64,000 nt of DNA, taken from assembly GCA_016748015.1 (NCBI GenBank), contig JAAOMT010000602.1, forward strand, positions 551,806 through 615,805. Direction: 5' to 3'. The DNA is from Geosiphon pyriformis. Its lineage: Eukaryota > Glomeromycota > Glomeromycetes > Archaeosporales > Geosiphonaceae. Both the position numbers and the translations under genes were made by a program. Of the stretch, positions 1-10,500 are shown piece by piece. Below the pieces are notes generated by a model that did no database searches, had not been told where the DNA came from, and saw only the letters and a list, made by a program, of their open reading frames with translations. Each line of letters opens with the position of its first letter. Positions within the stretch are counted from its first letter, which is position 1.

Positions 1-4
1 ACAG

Positions 5-100
5 AACAAGATAGCATAAGTAATTCTTGAAAAAGAAGTTCAAGAAATATTCAAAGATAGAAAATTAGAATTAAAAGATCTCAACAGAGCTTAATATTAA
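5..100 (+). pseudogene. C-terminal tail of the retrotransposon 3' ORF (family A)
   Basis: Read from position 5, the frame gives about 31 codons matching the C-terminus of the unknown 3' ORF in elements E and F. It includes the LEKEVQEIFKD motif, followed by a Leu/Glu/Asp-rich end. Two in-frame stops lie where the other copies have Gln (TAA from CAA), then comes the natural stop at 98-100. Function unknown; see the 3' ORF of F at 47660-48319. Confidence 0.65.
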
Positions 101-113
101 AAGAAGAAAATAA
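101..113 (+). other. Polypurine tract of the A1 element
   Basis: An all-purine stretch apart from one T lies directly before the LTR. In this position a polypurine tract primes plus-strand DNA synthesis. The same arrangement, stop codon of the 3' ORF then purines then TGTTAC, recurs at 42071-42087. Confidence 0.6.
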
Positions 114-914
114 TATTACTCATAGAATATAAGAAGTATATATTAATATAAATTAGCCAATCAAAAATAACCATAGTAAATGTAAAATTCCAGGATTCCT
201 CTTAGAGAAATTGCAAGATTCCAGGAATTTCAGGATTTTCATACAAGAAATTGCAGAATTCCAGAATTCCAGAATTCCTGGTATAAAGAATTGAGGAATT
301 GAGAAATCTTAATTATGTATATATAGTGGTAGAATTAGAAGCAGAAAGAACAGACCTCTCTATTCAGATTTAATCTAAGCAACCTTCCATATTACAAATA
401 TCAATAAATAATTATTCAATATCTCAAATTTCACTCTCCACTATCAACACTTCATGTTGATAACAATTGATACTTAACACCACTGGAATAATAGCTCTTA
501 ATCATAACTATTGATGAGATACTAACACACAAATTGTCTTGACTTATTTTTTTTATTTTCTTTTATTTTTTTGTTATTTCTTTGAGTTACTAATTGATTA
601 AAAATTAAGTGCTGAATTATTGACATCAAGAATTGTCTGGTAAAAGACCCCTGCAAGTGGGTAGAGCATGTAAAAAATATAGATTACTTACCAGAGGATT
701 GCTGGCCATCAAGCTGAAGAAAAAAATTGACAGAATTGTGATTCTGGAAAGCTACGGAGAAACAACTATTGAATCTCTGTTCATTATACAAAGAACTCAA
801 CCAAAACCTTTAGATAATCATATCATTAGATTCTTATCATTACGAATAAGCTTTTGAGCACCAAGTTATGAGTTTTGTTATTTGCTTTAAGACCCCAAAT
901 AATCACATGTAACA
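114..914 (+). repeat. 3' LTR, family A1
   Basis: 801 bp starting TATTACTCATAG (TGTTAC with one transition) and ending ATGTAACA. The U3 holds a CCAAT box, an array of GAATTCC palindromes (about 186-300) and a TATA-like run. The distal part ends in the family A end sequence that in intact 5' copies is followed by a primer-binding site. Here it abuts foreign gag sequence, so this is a 3' LTR. Confidence 0.85.
157..325 (+). promoter_or_regulatory. Putative LTR promoter: CCAAT box, palindrome array, TATA run
   Basis: CCAAT lies at 157-161 within AGCCAATCAA, which recurs at the same place in nearly every A1 LTR here. It is followed by repeated GAATTCC palindromes and TATATATA at 318-325. An AATAAA at 403-408 could serve as polyadenylation signal. 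That this is the U3/R region is inferred from order and conservation; no transcript start is known. Confidence 0.5.
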
Positions 915-2254
915 GTGCAGATTTTTGTGGAAGCATTCTAGATAGGTAGTGACTGCTTTATTTTCCTCTTGCTTGATAGTGGTGAAGATATTGATTAGAT
1001 GATTAATACTATTATTATTGTTAAAATATTGTAAGAATCCAAGTTTGAATGCATTGAAATCTTAAAGTTTGTTGGCCAAGCTTTAATAATATGAGTTAGC
1101 AGTATTCTAAAGAAAGTATGGGATGGCTTGCATAGCTCAGGCATCATTTTATCTATTGGCTGTAATGGCTTTTTTGATATTGTTTAGCTATACTTGGGTG
1201 TCATTCTCTTTACTGGTGAATTTTTTGATCTTGGTAATTGGTGCATATGTTATTTGTTGTTGTTGTTGTGATAATTGTTGAAGTGGTTGTTGCAATTGTT
1301 GTTGATATGGTAATTGTAACTGTTGAATCCTTTCAATTAGTGGCTGATCAATCACGTTTATCAAAGATAAGTTTTGTTGATTAATTATGTTGGAGTTTGG
1401 ATTGTTCTGATTTTGAAAAGTTTGAAAATTTGGAGTTTCAATTTCTGAATTTTTCAAAATTGGGTTTTGCTGAGTTTGAACATTTGAGGTTTTGATTTTG
1501 GGGTTTTCAATAATTGGGTTTTGGTAATTAAATTCCTGATTGTTATTTTTTTTTGATTCTGTTATTTCTCAAGGACTCATGATTCCAAAATCTGGTGAAA
1601 ATGATGATAATCAAAATTCTGATGGCATCAGTAATCACAATTTAAATCCCTCAAAATATTTGCCATAGGTTCCTAATAGATTAGTTTTTGGTTGTTTACT
1701 TTGAAAGAGTATTTGTGCCAATCGAGTTTTTGTGTTTGATGTGAATGCACTTGTTGATGAGATGTTAATGGCACTTCCAGGTATATAGTAGTATGATGGA
1801 TTGGTTGGTGATTTAAGTCTTGTTTTTTTCTAAGTAGGTGGTTGTATTTTTTAAGATGTCACTGCTGGTGTTTGTAGTTTTCCTTTGCTTTTGTTTGCAT
1901 AGATAATTGGATATCTTTGTTGAGTGTGGATTTTAATTTTTTTATTGATTTCAGTAAGAATTGTTGTGAAATTATGATTTGTTAATAGGCTGGTATTTTG
2001 AATTAGTTTGTTGTAAAAATTTCTCTTGTGAAGTTGGTTTCTACTGGTACTCTTAGCAAATATGAGATTTTTTCATTAACATAGAAATTAAAGACTGATT
2101 CTGCTGATAAGTAGTTGTTGGTTAATCCCAAGTGTTGACAATAATGCTGAAACAAGGATTTGGCAAATTTTAAATAATTTGTTCCTATTTTTTCTGGTTC
2201 TGTCACTTTTGAATTGTTGTTGTGTTGGTGCTGGTTCTCTGTAGAATTATACCT
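915..2254 (-). pseudogene. Decayed gag (capsid region), family A
   Basis: Translating the minus strand gives an N-terminal domain (open 2003-2266), then a heavily stopped linker. Next comes a Gln-rich stretch (about 1240-1330, CAA runs), then the start of the capsid-like domain with a KIKKFTSKEND motif (about 1200) that all family A gag copies share before QVWL. Downstream, about 920-1180, the frame resembles the retrotransposon gag core (long helical region) but carries several stops and a frameshift. The break at 915 falls inside the segment where element E encodes HRNLHQIQ. Non-functional. Confidence 0.7.
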
Positions 2255-2268
2255 TACAGGGAGCACTA
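2255..2268 (-). other. Primer-binding site (tRNA), family A1
   Basis: On the minus strand the LTR end ...GTAACA is followed by TTTAGTGCTCCC, a one-transition variant of the TTTGGTGCTC seen after other LTRs here. TGGTGCTC pairs with a tRNA ending GAGCACCA. Which tRNA this is cannot be decided from the window. Confidence 0.6.
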
Positions 2269-2270
2269 AA

Positions 2271-3147
2271 TGTTACAAGTGAATATTTGGAGTCTCAAAG
2301 CAAATAACAAACTTATAACTTGGTACTTAATAGCTTGAAATAGTTGGTAATATCTGAAAGTTGTTTGTATCTAAAGATCTTTGAAATCTGAAGATTTGGG
2401 TTGAAGTTCTTTGTATAATAGACAGAGATTTAATAGTGTCTCAGTAGTCTCCTGAAATCACAATTCCATTGAATTTTTTTCTTAGCATGGTGGCCGGTAA
2501 TCTGGCAAAGATGCCCTTCTGGTAAGCTATTCTTGAATTATCAAACTTTATACTCTTCTTTTGAGATCTTTTACCAGGCTATCTTTGATGTTGATAACTC
2601 AATGCTTTACTTTTTAATCAATTAGTCAACAAAAAAAAATGACAAAATAACACCAAAAAAAAAAAAAAGAAAAAAATAAGCCAAGGCAATAAATGTTAGT
2701 ATTTTGTCAATAGTCATAATCAAGAGCTATTGTTCCAGTGTGTTTAAAGTATTAATTACTATCAACATAAAAAGTGGATAGTGAAGAGTGGATTTGAGAT
2801 AATAAATAATTATTTATTGATATTTGTGATGTAGAAGATTGCTTAAATTAAATTTAAATTGAGAGATTTGTTCTTTCTACTTCTAACACTACCACTATAT
2901 ATACATAATTGAAATTCCTCAATTCCTCTATTCTTCACACCAGAAATCCTGGAATTCCTGGAATCCTGCAATTTTTTTGAGAGAAATTCTGGAATTCTGG
3001 AATCCTGCAATTCCTCATACAAAAATCCTAAAATTTTTGGAATTCTGTAATTTTTCTAAGAGGAATCCTGGAATTCCATATTTACTACATCTACTTTTAA
3101 TTGGCTAATTTATATGCTAATATACTTCCTATATTTTATGAGTAACA
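2271..3147 (-). repeat. 5' LTR, family A1 (minus strand)
   Basis: 877 bp; in + orientation it starts TGTTACAAGTG and ends TATGAGTAACA. It contains the GAATTCC array (about 2905-3085 on +), the TATATATA run and the TTGGCTAATTT complement of the CCAAT box. Next to gag on its left, so it is the 5' LTR of a minus-strand element. Confidence 0.85.
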
Positions 3148-3333
3148 ATATATTGTAAATAAAATATTATAATTAAAAAAGGTCTTAAGTCTAAAGCTAA
3201 TTTGCCAAGAAACTTTCTCAATAAGATTATGTATTATCTTTTTCTATATAATTTAAAGTCTTTTAAGCAAATTCAGACTAAAAAAAAGTTAATATTAGTA
3301 ATTATTTTTTTTAATGCTTTGAGTATTCTGGAA
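3148..3333 (+). pseudogene. LINE-X ORF2 fragment, left part (post-RT region)
   Basis: The frame encodes a stretch with LYNLKSFKQIQ and ending ALSILE, matching the region between RT and RNase H in LINE-2 (about 45030-45180) and LINE-1 (about 17910-18040). The continuation (HLFKHKFLNL...) is found 16.6 kb away at 19970, beyond LINE-1. LINE-X is therefore the host into which LINE-1 inserted. Its 5' side was cut by the minus-strand A1 element at 3147. Confidence 0.7.
3322..3333. repeat. Target-site duplication of LINE-1, left copy
   Basis: AGTATTCTGGAA here and AGTATTTTGAAA at 19970-19981 differ by two transitions only. They bracket LINE-1 exactly, and the LINE-X frame continues from one copy into the other (SIL(E/K)). 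A duplication of about 12 bp fits target-primed reverse transcription. Confidence 0.65.
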
Positions 3334-3477
3334 AAAAACTTTTTTCTTTCCTTTATCCCAAATTCTCTAAAAAGAGTCAAAAAGTTTTTTTGAAAGAAGT
3401 TTTTTCACCATTTAGTACGATAAATCCAAACCATTTTTGCTTGATTACAAGGCTGCCATTGGTCCTAGTATTGCCGT
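3334..3477 (+). pseudogene. LINE-1 5' end and N-terminal ORF1 fragment
   Basis: From about 3415 one frame reads a segment with LDYKAAIGPSIAV up to 3477, preceded by an in-frame TAG. The next residues, LNKSIMESGSN, are found at 13358 on the other side of B-I in the same frame. The first 80 bp (T/A-rich) may be 5' UTR or decayed coding sequence; I cannot place the start codon. Confidence 0.6.
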
Positions 3478-4446
3478 TGTTACCGGAGGTTTTTGGTCTC
3501 TTTTCTTAAATGTTGTTAATGTTTGTTTATTGTAAATTCACGTTTTCTAGAAGTAGTTGAACCTCCAATAACTGAATTTATCTTCAAATTATCTCCTATA
3601 ATTTGAACTGCTGGGCTTATGAGTGGAATGGCCAATTCCATGCCAGTTACTTTGTGTAGTTACGTTGTAGTAAATGTCAACTCTTTCCCAGGAATTGCTT
3701 GTCTGAAAGCTCACTAAAATGTGTAGTTACTTTATTGTGAAAGTCAACTCTTCTACAGGAATCTTGTTTGTAGGCTACCCTAATGATTGTAATAAGAAAA
3801 AAAAAGAAAATAAAAGAAATATAAAAGAAATAGAATTTTATCAAGGGAAACGTTTTCTATCCAGGCCTGGAGTCATTAACAGTTTATTGAAATTGGTAGC
3901 TAATCAATTTCAAAACGTTAGTTGTGTTGAGGGAATTTCAAGTGTAATAATTTAAGGATTTGGTTTTCGAATATTTAATTTTTATTTAATTTTGTAAAAA
4001 AAAAGTGATTTGTTCTAATTAAGATATCTAGAGTAAGATACTATGGTAAGATCTGAAAGGATACATTTTCTTGAAGAAAGAAGCTTTTCTTTTATACAAC
4101 TTGTTGTAGTACTAGTCTTTGAACTTGCACTTTTCTCTTTTCTACAATTTGGGTGAACTAAAGATACATTTCGGCAAACTACAAGTTATTTCTACGAATT
4201 ATTAATTATTTTGGCGATTTTTCCATTAATTTTGGCGAATTTTGACTATATTAAATGGTTTAGGGTATTGTGTAATTTGATTATCTTAATTTCTATAGTA
4301 CAAATCGGGTTATTGATTGAGTAATAATATTTGATAATTTGGCTAATTAATAAGTGATAATCGAAATGATAATAATATGCTACTTAATAATAAGAATTAT
4401 GAAGATAATTTCATGCTAATTAATAGCTAAAATTCCACTGGTAACA
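3478..4446 (-). repeat. 3' LTR of B-I (family B)
   Basis: 969 bp, TGTTACCGG...GGTAACA on the + strand. Near-identical to the partner at 12385-13353: in the first 270 bp I counted 15 differences, all transitions. It contains degenerate TTCGGCGAA-type subrepeats (about 4160-4245) and a TATA-like TTTTATACAAC complement near 4090. Next to the polypurine tract, so it is the 3' LTR. Confidence 0.9.
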
Positions 4447-4462
4447 TAATCTTCTCCTCAAG
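4447..4462 (-). other. Polypurine tract of B-I
   Basis: On the minus strand the sequence reads TTGAGGAGAAGATTA directly before the LTR TGTTACC. The TGA inside it is the stop codon of the 3' ORF, so ORF end and polypurine tract overlap. The same layout recurs at 53042-53056 and 57494-57508. Confidence 0.65.
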
Positions 4463-5136
4463 ATTGAGCTCCATCAAAGTCCAAGCATTATCTGTGATGT
4501 CAAAATAATGGTCCAGAATAATTGAAGTGATTTGGTCTGAAAATTGTTGAAATTTCAGTTCTGTGAGTTTGCCAATGTATTGAACTTTCATTGGTTGCAG
4601 TATTGGATTTTGTAGGACATTTTCGCAAGTGTTGAATAAATCATAGAGTCTAAAAGCTGCTCTAAGTTTGTAGCAAGTGTTTGTTGGTCCAGCTGCTGCC
4701 TTAAATTCATTGTGAATTTGTTTTTGTACTGTCTCAGGAGTGATGTTGGTTGCTTCAAGTTCCAGTTTTCGTTCATAAAGTGTTTTTCCAATAAGAAAAT
4801 ATCTATATATATAGGGGTATATTCATTGTTCTGTTCATTAAAGAATAGTAGAAGTTTTTGTTGCAATGTGACATTTGGTAGAATGTCAATAGGGGCAATT
4901 AAAAGATTTTTTTTCAATGCTTGCTTCAAAAGTTCTGGTAACCTATTTCCAGAGTGACTTCTTGTTTTTCTTCTATAGGGGTAATAGTTTTGAGTATTAT
5001 TTACTACTGGGGCTGTGGTTTCTTTCTGAATGTAATTAATTTGACTTCCATTAATCATTATGAATAAGTCAGGAAGTGTTTTCAAGGCTAACATTAATTT
5101 TTGGGATATTTGTTGAATATTTCAGAGAATAATCAT
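4458..5136 (-). pseudogene. 3' ORF of unknown function (env position), B-I copy
   Basis: About 226 codons on the minus strand between the pol stop (5293) and the LTR, with ATG at 5136. The block from 5094 to 4588 (168 residues) is open; one in-frame TGA lies upstream and further stops lie near the end. The protein is hydrophilic and Gln/Asn/Leu-rich. It has no signal peptide or hydrophobic segment long enough for a membrane span, so it does not look like an envelope glycoprotein. It shares the ...QKLMLALKT... start and NxxNYxQ motif with the B-II copy, and overall layout with the family A copies at 41438-42073 and 47660-48319. No domain recognised. Confidence 0.6.
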
Positions 5137-5292
5137 GATAAAATGACTAATTAATAAAGAAAAGAACAAAGAAAATTCTTTTTGGGTATAAGATTTTTAT
5201 TTGTTTTTGGGTTTGAATGTTTTTTGTGATTATTTACTATTTTTGTTTTATATTTTGTCTATATTTTTCAAAGGATTATTATAGATATTAAA

Positions 5293-6660
5293 TTAAGTGT
5301 TCAAGTTTGGTTGTTGTTTTATTATAACTATTGGTTCTAAATTTTGGAGAATATCTTCAGGATTAACTAAAGAGGAATGTGTACCAATTTGTGGAATTAA
5401 TAGTTCAGGATTGTTTCTAAAATAATAGTGTTTCAATCTATTTCTATGTGCAACTTTTATTAGCACTTTGTCATCAAGTCTTAACTTGTATGCTCTATTG
5501 TCTAAAATTTTATAGATATAAAATGGTCTATCCCATTTATGTTCAAATTTTCCACTCCATTGTTTTTCAGTCTTAGTTCTGTGTAAGAGAACTTTATTTC
5601 CAACCTTAAATTTGTTGATAACTGATGGCAGTTTGTTGTTATGTTTTTCTTTTTGTAGAGCTTGGGAATGTTCAATATGAGTTGCTGCTATCCTTTTTTT
5701 TTCTTTCAGTGTACTAAGAAGAGTGTAAGCTCTTCTTTGGAGTGTTTCTTGAAAGTTTTCTTCATTAATTGGTTGTACAGAGTATGTTTCCACTATAAAA
5801 TTAATTGGTAATATTGCTGTCCTTCCATAAGTTAAATCAAATAGTGTGTGTTTCATAGTATCTTGTTTTAGTGTTCTGTATGCTAATAACACTGATGGAA
5901 TAAAGATATCCTATTTCTGCTCAAAATCTGTTGAGACTTTGGCTAAAGATTTACACAATGTTCTGTTGAAACATTCTACAAGTCCATTTGTTTGAGGGTA
6001 ATAAGGTGATGATAGAAGTCTTTTGACATTGAATCATTCACAAATTTCTTGTATCAAGTTATTTACAAAATGTGTTTTTTAATCAGATAAAAGTTCAATT
6101 AGGCATTTATGTCTACAAATAATGTCTTCATAGATGAAATTTGCTATTGATTTTGCATCTGCTTTTTGAATGGCTCTAGCTTCAGGCCATTTAATAAAAT
6201 AATCTACTGCAATTGCAATATAATAATTTTCTTGGGTTGTGATAAGTAATGGTCTAACTAAATCAATTCCAATTCTGTCAAAAGATTGTCCAACTTTGAT
6301 TGAATTTAAAGGTTTTGTGAAGTGAGTTTCTCCTCTTTTTTGACAACTATCACAAGATTCTATATATTGTTGAATGTCTTTTTGCATTTGAGGCCAAAAA
6401 TAATGTTCAAGAGTTCTTTGAATTGTTCTATCTCTTCCCAAATATGCTGAAAAAGAATCTGTATAGGATTGTTTCTTTTTTATTTTTTTGTACTAGTCTG
6501 AGTGATTAGTTTGGGTTTTTACAATTTTTGTAATAAATTTTGTTGTGGTGTATAAAATATTGTTTGAATTGGTGTTGTAATCGATGTTTTTTACTTGGAA
6601 ACCAATTTTCTGGCATGGTAAGAGTCTCCAAATAGTTTTTAAGATTGTTGTAATTTCTGG
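5293..6660 (-). pseudogene. Integrase domain of pol, B-I
   Basis: Minus strand. An HHCC-type zinc-binding region with the CDSCQKRG Cys pair (about 6340) leads into a DDE core: GIDLV (first Asp, about 6270), LLSD (second Asp, about 6080) and GLVECFNRT (Glu, about 5970), so the triad is still present. The C-terminal region 5293-5892 has a GPY/F-like module (WDRPFYI, with the usual Gly changed to Arg) and no chromodomain. Several stops (Gln and Arg codons) and a TAA at about 6079 break the frame. The domain joins retrotransposon cDNA to chromosomal DNA. Confidence 0.8.
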
Positions 6661-8130
6661 AGTCCATTGTTGTTTTGTTATTTATTGGTAGGTTGATAAG
6701 TTGTAGTGAATTTGTTGGTGTTATTAATTTTGTCTCATTCTTGAAAGACTATCAACATTGGTGTGTAATTTTCCTGGTTTGTGGTGTACAATATATTTGT
6801 AATGTGCTAGAAAGTCATTCTATTAAGCCTGTTTGGCACTTTGTTCAGTTTTCTTTTTATTAAGCTATTTGAGGCCAATATTGTCAGTTATGATGTCAAA
6901 TTTTTTTCTATTTTTCAGGTATTGTTGAAAGTGTTTGAGAGCCCAGATAACTGTGGTAGCTTTTAATTCAGTTGAGCCATATTTGAGTTCTGTTGGCTTA
7001 AGTGTTCTATTGACATAGACAATGACTTGTTCCTGGCCATTTTCATCTAATTGTGATAGGATGGCACCAAATGTTATATGTAAAACATCAATGGCTAGTT
7101 AAAACTATTTGTTGAAGTCTGGATAAACAAGAACTGAGACTGTTGTCAATTTTGTTTTGAGGGTTTCAAAAGCTTTTTGTTGTTCTTCAGTCCATTGATA
7201 TAACACATTTTTGTTGGTGAGATAGTTGAGTGGTTTGGCAATTTTTGAGAATTCTTTTATAAATTTTCTATAATAAGAGGCTAATTTTACAAATTTTCAT
7301 AGCTCTGTGGTATTTTTAGAAGTTTGAAAGTTTTTGACAGCACTGATTGTTTTAGAGTTTGGTTTGACTCCATTTTTGCTAACAATGTGTCCAAGAAAGA
7401 TTAAGCTTGTTTTTCCAAAATGACATTTCTCAATATTCAACTTTAATCTTGCTTTCTGTAATTGTTGAAAAACTTCTCGCAGGTAGATAAGATGGGCTTT
7501 AAAGCTTGGTGAGTATACATCAGTGTTATCAAGGTAGACAACTACTAATTGTTATAAGATTTCTTTATATACAATATCCATGAGTTGTTGGAATGTTGCT
7601 GGTGCATTGCAAAGTCCAAAGAGCATAACATTGAACTCATAGTTTTCTCCTTGAGTGGTAAATGCTGTTTTGGATCAATTTTTTGGGTCCATTTCGACTT
7701 GTCAGTATTTACTTTCCAAGTCTAAAGTTGAAAAAAACTTGGCTTTTCCTAAAGCATCTAGCATGTCATTAATTCTTGGAAGTGAATAGACATCTCCAAT
7801 TGTAACACTATTCAGTTGTCTATAATCAACACAGAATCTGATTTTTCTGTTTTTTTTTTTGACTAAAACTACTGATAAGGCCCATGAACTTCTTGATGAT
7901 TGAATCAATTCATTATTGAGCATTTTTTGGATCTCTTTTTTGATGAATTGGTGGCTGGTAGATGGTACTCAATAAGCTTGTTGTCATTTTGGTAAAGCAT
8001 CTCTTGTGTGAATTTGGTGTTGGACAATATCAGTTTTTCCAAGATCATTGTTGTCTTTTGCAAATATATCTGCAAATTCAGTTATCAGTTGTTTCAATTG
8101 TCTTTGTTGTTGGGGTTCTAAGAAACTCAT
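6661..8130 (-). pseudogene. Reverse transcriptase and RNase H of pol, B-I
   Basis: RT starts near 8120 and contains KIRFCVDYRQLN (about 7830), FSTLDLES (about 7715), [15 protein letters not shown] (about 7600) and the active site at about 7540, which reads YLDN instead of YLDD. RNase H follows (about 6760-7260) with the LAIDV-type first acidic site and a late HHKPGK-H-N-D motif (about 6770). Several TAA/TAG codons occupy Gln or Trp positions. Inactive as it stands. Confidence 0.8.
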
Positions 8131-8955
8131 GTTAATTCGAGAGAGTTTTTTTTCCAAAAGGTGGTAGTTTTCAGTAGTAGGATTGATATTTGGATTTGAA
8201 AGTAGGGTATGTCTTACAATTTCGATGAAATTAGAGACAATTTGAGAGTTTTCATCTTAAAAGATGTTACTATGTATGATTTCAATCTCTAATTTATTTA
8301 ATAAAACAATAGGGTAGTTGTTGGAGTTGTAGAATGTAACTCAAAATTTTTTCATTTCTTTGGGAATATAAACGTTTAAGATTGAGATTTCATGCTTTAA
8401 ACAGATTTGTTTATTGGACTCAAAAATTTGTTGGGTAGTGGTGGGTTTTGAGCAAGTGTAAATTTCGTGATGTTCACCAAAAGGTAAAATAATAATTGGT
8501 TGAGGAAGTTGGAGAATCTGGTGAGATTCATTCTGTGTGTTGAGAGCTATGTTTACTGGTATTGCAAATTGTCCAGTTGAACCAAAACCTTGAGTTCTTC
8601 TTTCACTTTTTCCCAATTGTTCTCTGTTGTTTACTGATTGTAAACCCGAAATGTTGATTAAGAGTAAGTAAATTGCTTGGGCAATTTTCTCAACATGTTC
8701 AATCCTGAATGGTTTGTCTGTTTCATTCTGTAACATGATGGTAATGTCTCTAGTATATCCTGCATCTATGACTTCTCCTCTAATGTTGATTTCTTTGCTT
8801 GCCAATGATAATCTGGATGCAATTTAAACTATTGCTCCAGGTGGAATTTCAAGAGCAATTTTAAGATTAATTTTTGTTAAGAACTTTGGTTGGAGAACCA
8901 AAGTGTCTTTGCCAGAATATCTGAGGTCATATCCTGCATCAATTTCGTGAGCTTT
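8131..8955 (-). pseudogene. dUTPase domain and linker in pol, B-I
   Basis: dUTPase removes dUTP (to dUMP and PPi) and limits uracil in cDNA. All five trimeric-dUTPase motifs are readable on the minus strand: AHEIDAGYDL (about 8950), an ASRLSLASK equivalent (about 8810), VIDAGYTRDI (8770-8740, catalytic Asp kept), EKIAQAI (about 8690) and QGFGSTG (about 8580). The domain spans 8566-8955 with one in-frame stop at the second motif. The rest, 8131-8565, is a linker to RT with a short acidic-site-like VPDF/EI region. A dUTPase between protease and RT is unusual for this superfamily. Confidence 0.8.
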
Positions 8956-9957
8956 TTCTGGTTTTATTCTTTGCCCATTGTTGTCAAAGTATTTAAGTTG
9001 TATAGTGGACTGGTTTTCAATAAGATAAATTGATGTTGTTGTGATTTCTTTCTTTGTTTCAAGTTTCCCAAATTCAATTTCTTCCTGGTCATTTTCATTG
9101 GACAGAGGAATACTAAGAGCATAGCATTTTGAACACTATTTGTTATCACAAAGCATGATGCATTCTTTACACAATTGAATGTTCATTTGCTCTAATCATT
9201 GAATTTGAGCTTCTTGTGTTGGATATGTGTGGTTTGCAATTTGGTGGTATGTCTCTACTTTATCTTCATAGTTGAATCTAGCTAATTCCATTGTGTATTC
9301 AATATACTCAGCTTCTTTCATTTGGCAGATATCTTCTTGTGTGGCTCTATTAATTAAAGCCATTGTTAAATCAAAGATCATTTCAGCATCATGAGGATAA
9401 TGGTAAAGTTTATTGAGAGCATTGTTGTATGCTACATCAAATAGTGTTCCTCTTTTGACTTTTTCCGAAATTGATAAAACATATTGACAGGTTTGGTCAC
9501 ATACTTCTCTTCTCATTGCAACATCAATTCAGTTGCATTCTTTTGGTAGCATATCTCCACATGTAAGACAAGATGTGTTGTCCCATTTTCTACTTCTTTT
9601 TGGAGATCCAAATCGTTCTCTATGGTATGCTTTGCAGAAGTAGCAAGTGCGAGTTTCATATTTCTTTTCTGGGGAAATACAGACTCTCATAGATGAAAGT
9701 TTCTTTTTGTAAACTTTGCAATTTAATAAAATATATGGTAGTTCTTTTCGTGGTTTCAGTGTGCAATATCTAACTTTCTTCCATCCTCTTGATTTTTCAA
9801 AAATCTCTTGTTTTGTTTCCTCAGCCCAATTGGATGTTGATCCAAGAGCCATATAGGTTTCAGTGAGTGGCATTTCTTTTTCTTCTTCAAATTCAAATAC
9901 TGGGGCTTTTTCTGATTGTTTGTTGAAAGTTCCACAAGTAGCAGGCACTATGGTATA
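8956..9957 (-). pseudogene. Cys-rich (multi-CxxC) region between protease and dUTPase, B-I
   Basis: Minus-strand frame blocks 9529-9948 and 9196-9516 contain paired cysteines: a CYFCKAYH pair (about 9640), CLTCGDML (about 9560), CDQTCQY (about 9495) and an LCKECIMLC segment with a further Cys near 9130. The spacing suggests two or more zinc ribbons. A helical acidic segment (9200-9420) lies between them. The same layout is seen in B-II, B-IV and, more diverged, in E. I do not recognise the fold; metal or nucleic-acid binding is inference. Confidence 0.65.
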
Positions 9958-10500
9958 TTGTCCTTGATAGGAGATTTTTAGTTTCTGAGTTTCCCAGTCT
10001 AAGTTTGCATTGGCTTTAAGAAGCTAATTATTTCCGACTAGAGCTTGGTATTGGGGTGTATCCATGACTAGAACTTTGACTGGAATGATGATTCCATTAA
10101 TAATAAATGGAAAATTGTCAATTTTTCCTACTGGTGTCTTTTTCATACCATCTGCTATAACAATTACAGTTTGGGCTGGTCTGTCAACAGTTCTTTGAAG
10201 CTGTTGTATTAACTGGTAGGTAATAATACTTCTAGTTGATTCACTGTTTAGAATTAATCGGATGGGTTTTTCTTTTACTGTAGCTTCAATGTACATGACA
10301 GTAATAGCTTTTTGCTCATTAATTGTTGTATTGCTAAGCAAGAATGGTGATTCATTTGCTTCAAATTTGAATGAGAATATATCTGAAAGGTTGGTATTTT
10401 GGGCAATTTGGGCTGGTGGAATGGTATTGTTGGAAGGGTTTGGTGTTGCAACTTTACTTTCAGAAAGTGCAGTTTGTTGAAAATCCGATCCTTCTGGCAT
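9958..10500 (-). pseudogene. Aspartic protease region, B-I
   Basis: The retropepsin-like core reads IRLILNSESTRSIIT (about 10250-10210). The normal D-S-G triad appears as N-S-E, so the catalytic Asp is lost (GAT to AAT) and the Gly replaced. Downstream are TVIVIADG (about 10160) and the VLVMDTPQYQALVGNN segment before a TAA. The protease would cut the Gag-Pol polyprotein. B-IV keeps the DSG motif at the same place. Confidence 0.75.

Larger units (their letters stand above)
1..914 (+). mobile_element. 3' end of a Ty3/gypsy-like LTR element, family A1
   Basis: Only the distal end of this plus-strand element is in the window: the tail of its last ORF, a polypurine tract and the 3' LTR. The LTR ends exactly where the minus-strand gag of the next element breaks off (914/915), so this element inserted into that gag. 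The expected 4-bp target duplication on this side would be GTGC (915-918); the partner lies left of the window. Confidence 0.8.
915..3147 (-). mobile_element. Ty3/gypsy-like element, family A1: 5' LTR plus gag, truncated
   Basis: Minus-strand element with 5' LTR (2271-3147), primer-binding site and a decayed gag. It stops abruptly at 915, where the plus-strand A1 element inserted; protease and pol are not seen to the right and presumably lie left of the window. Its LTR in turn abuts LINE-X sequence at 3148, so the element landed in that older LINE. Confidence 0.75.

Noticed and set aside
633-857. 74-codon ORF inside the first LTR
   Set aside because: It lies wholly within LTR sequence (114-914) that is non-coding in all other copies, where the frame is broken.
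4588-5094. The 3' ORF as an envelope glycoprotein, because of its position
   Set aside because: No signal peptide, no hydrophobic membrane segment and no Cys pattern of an ectodomain is visible in any of the copies.
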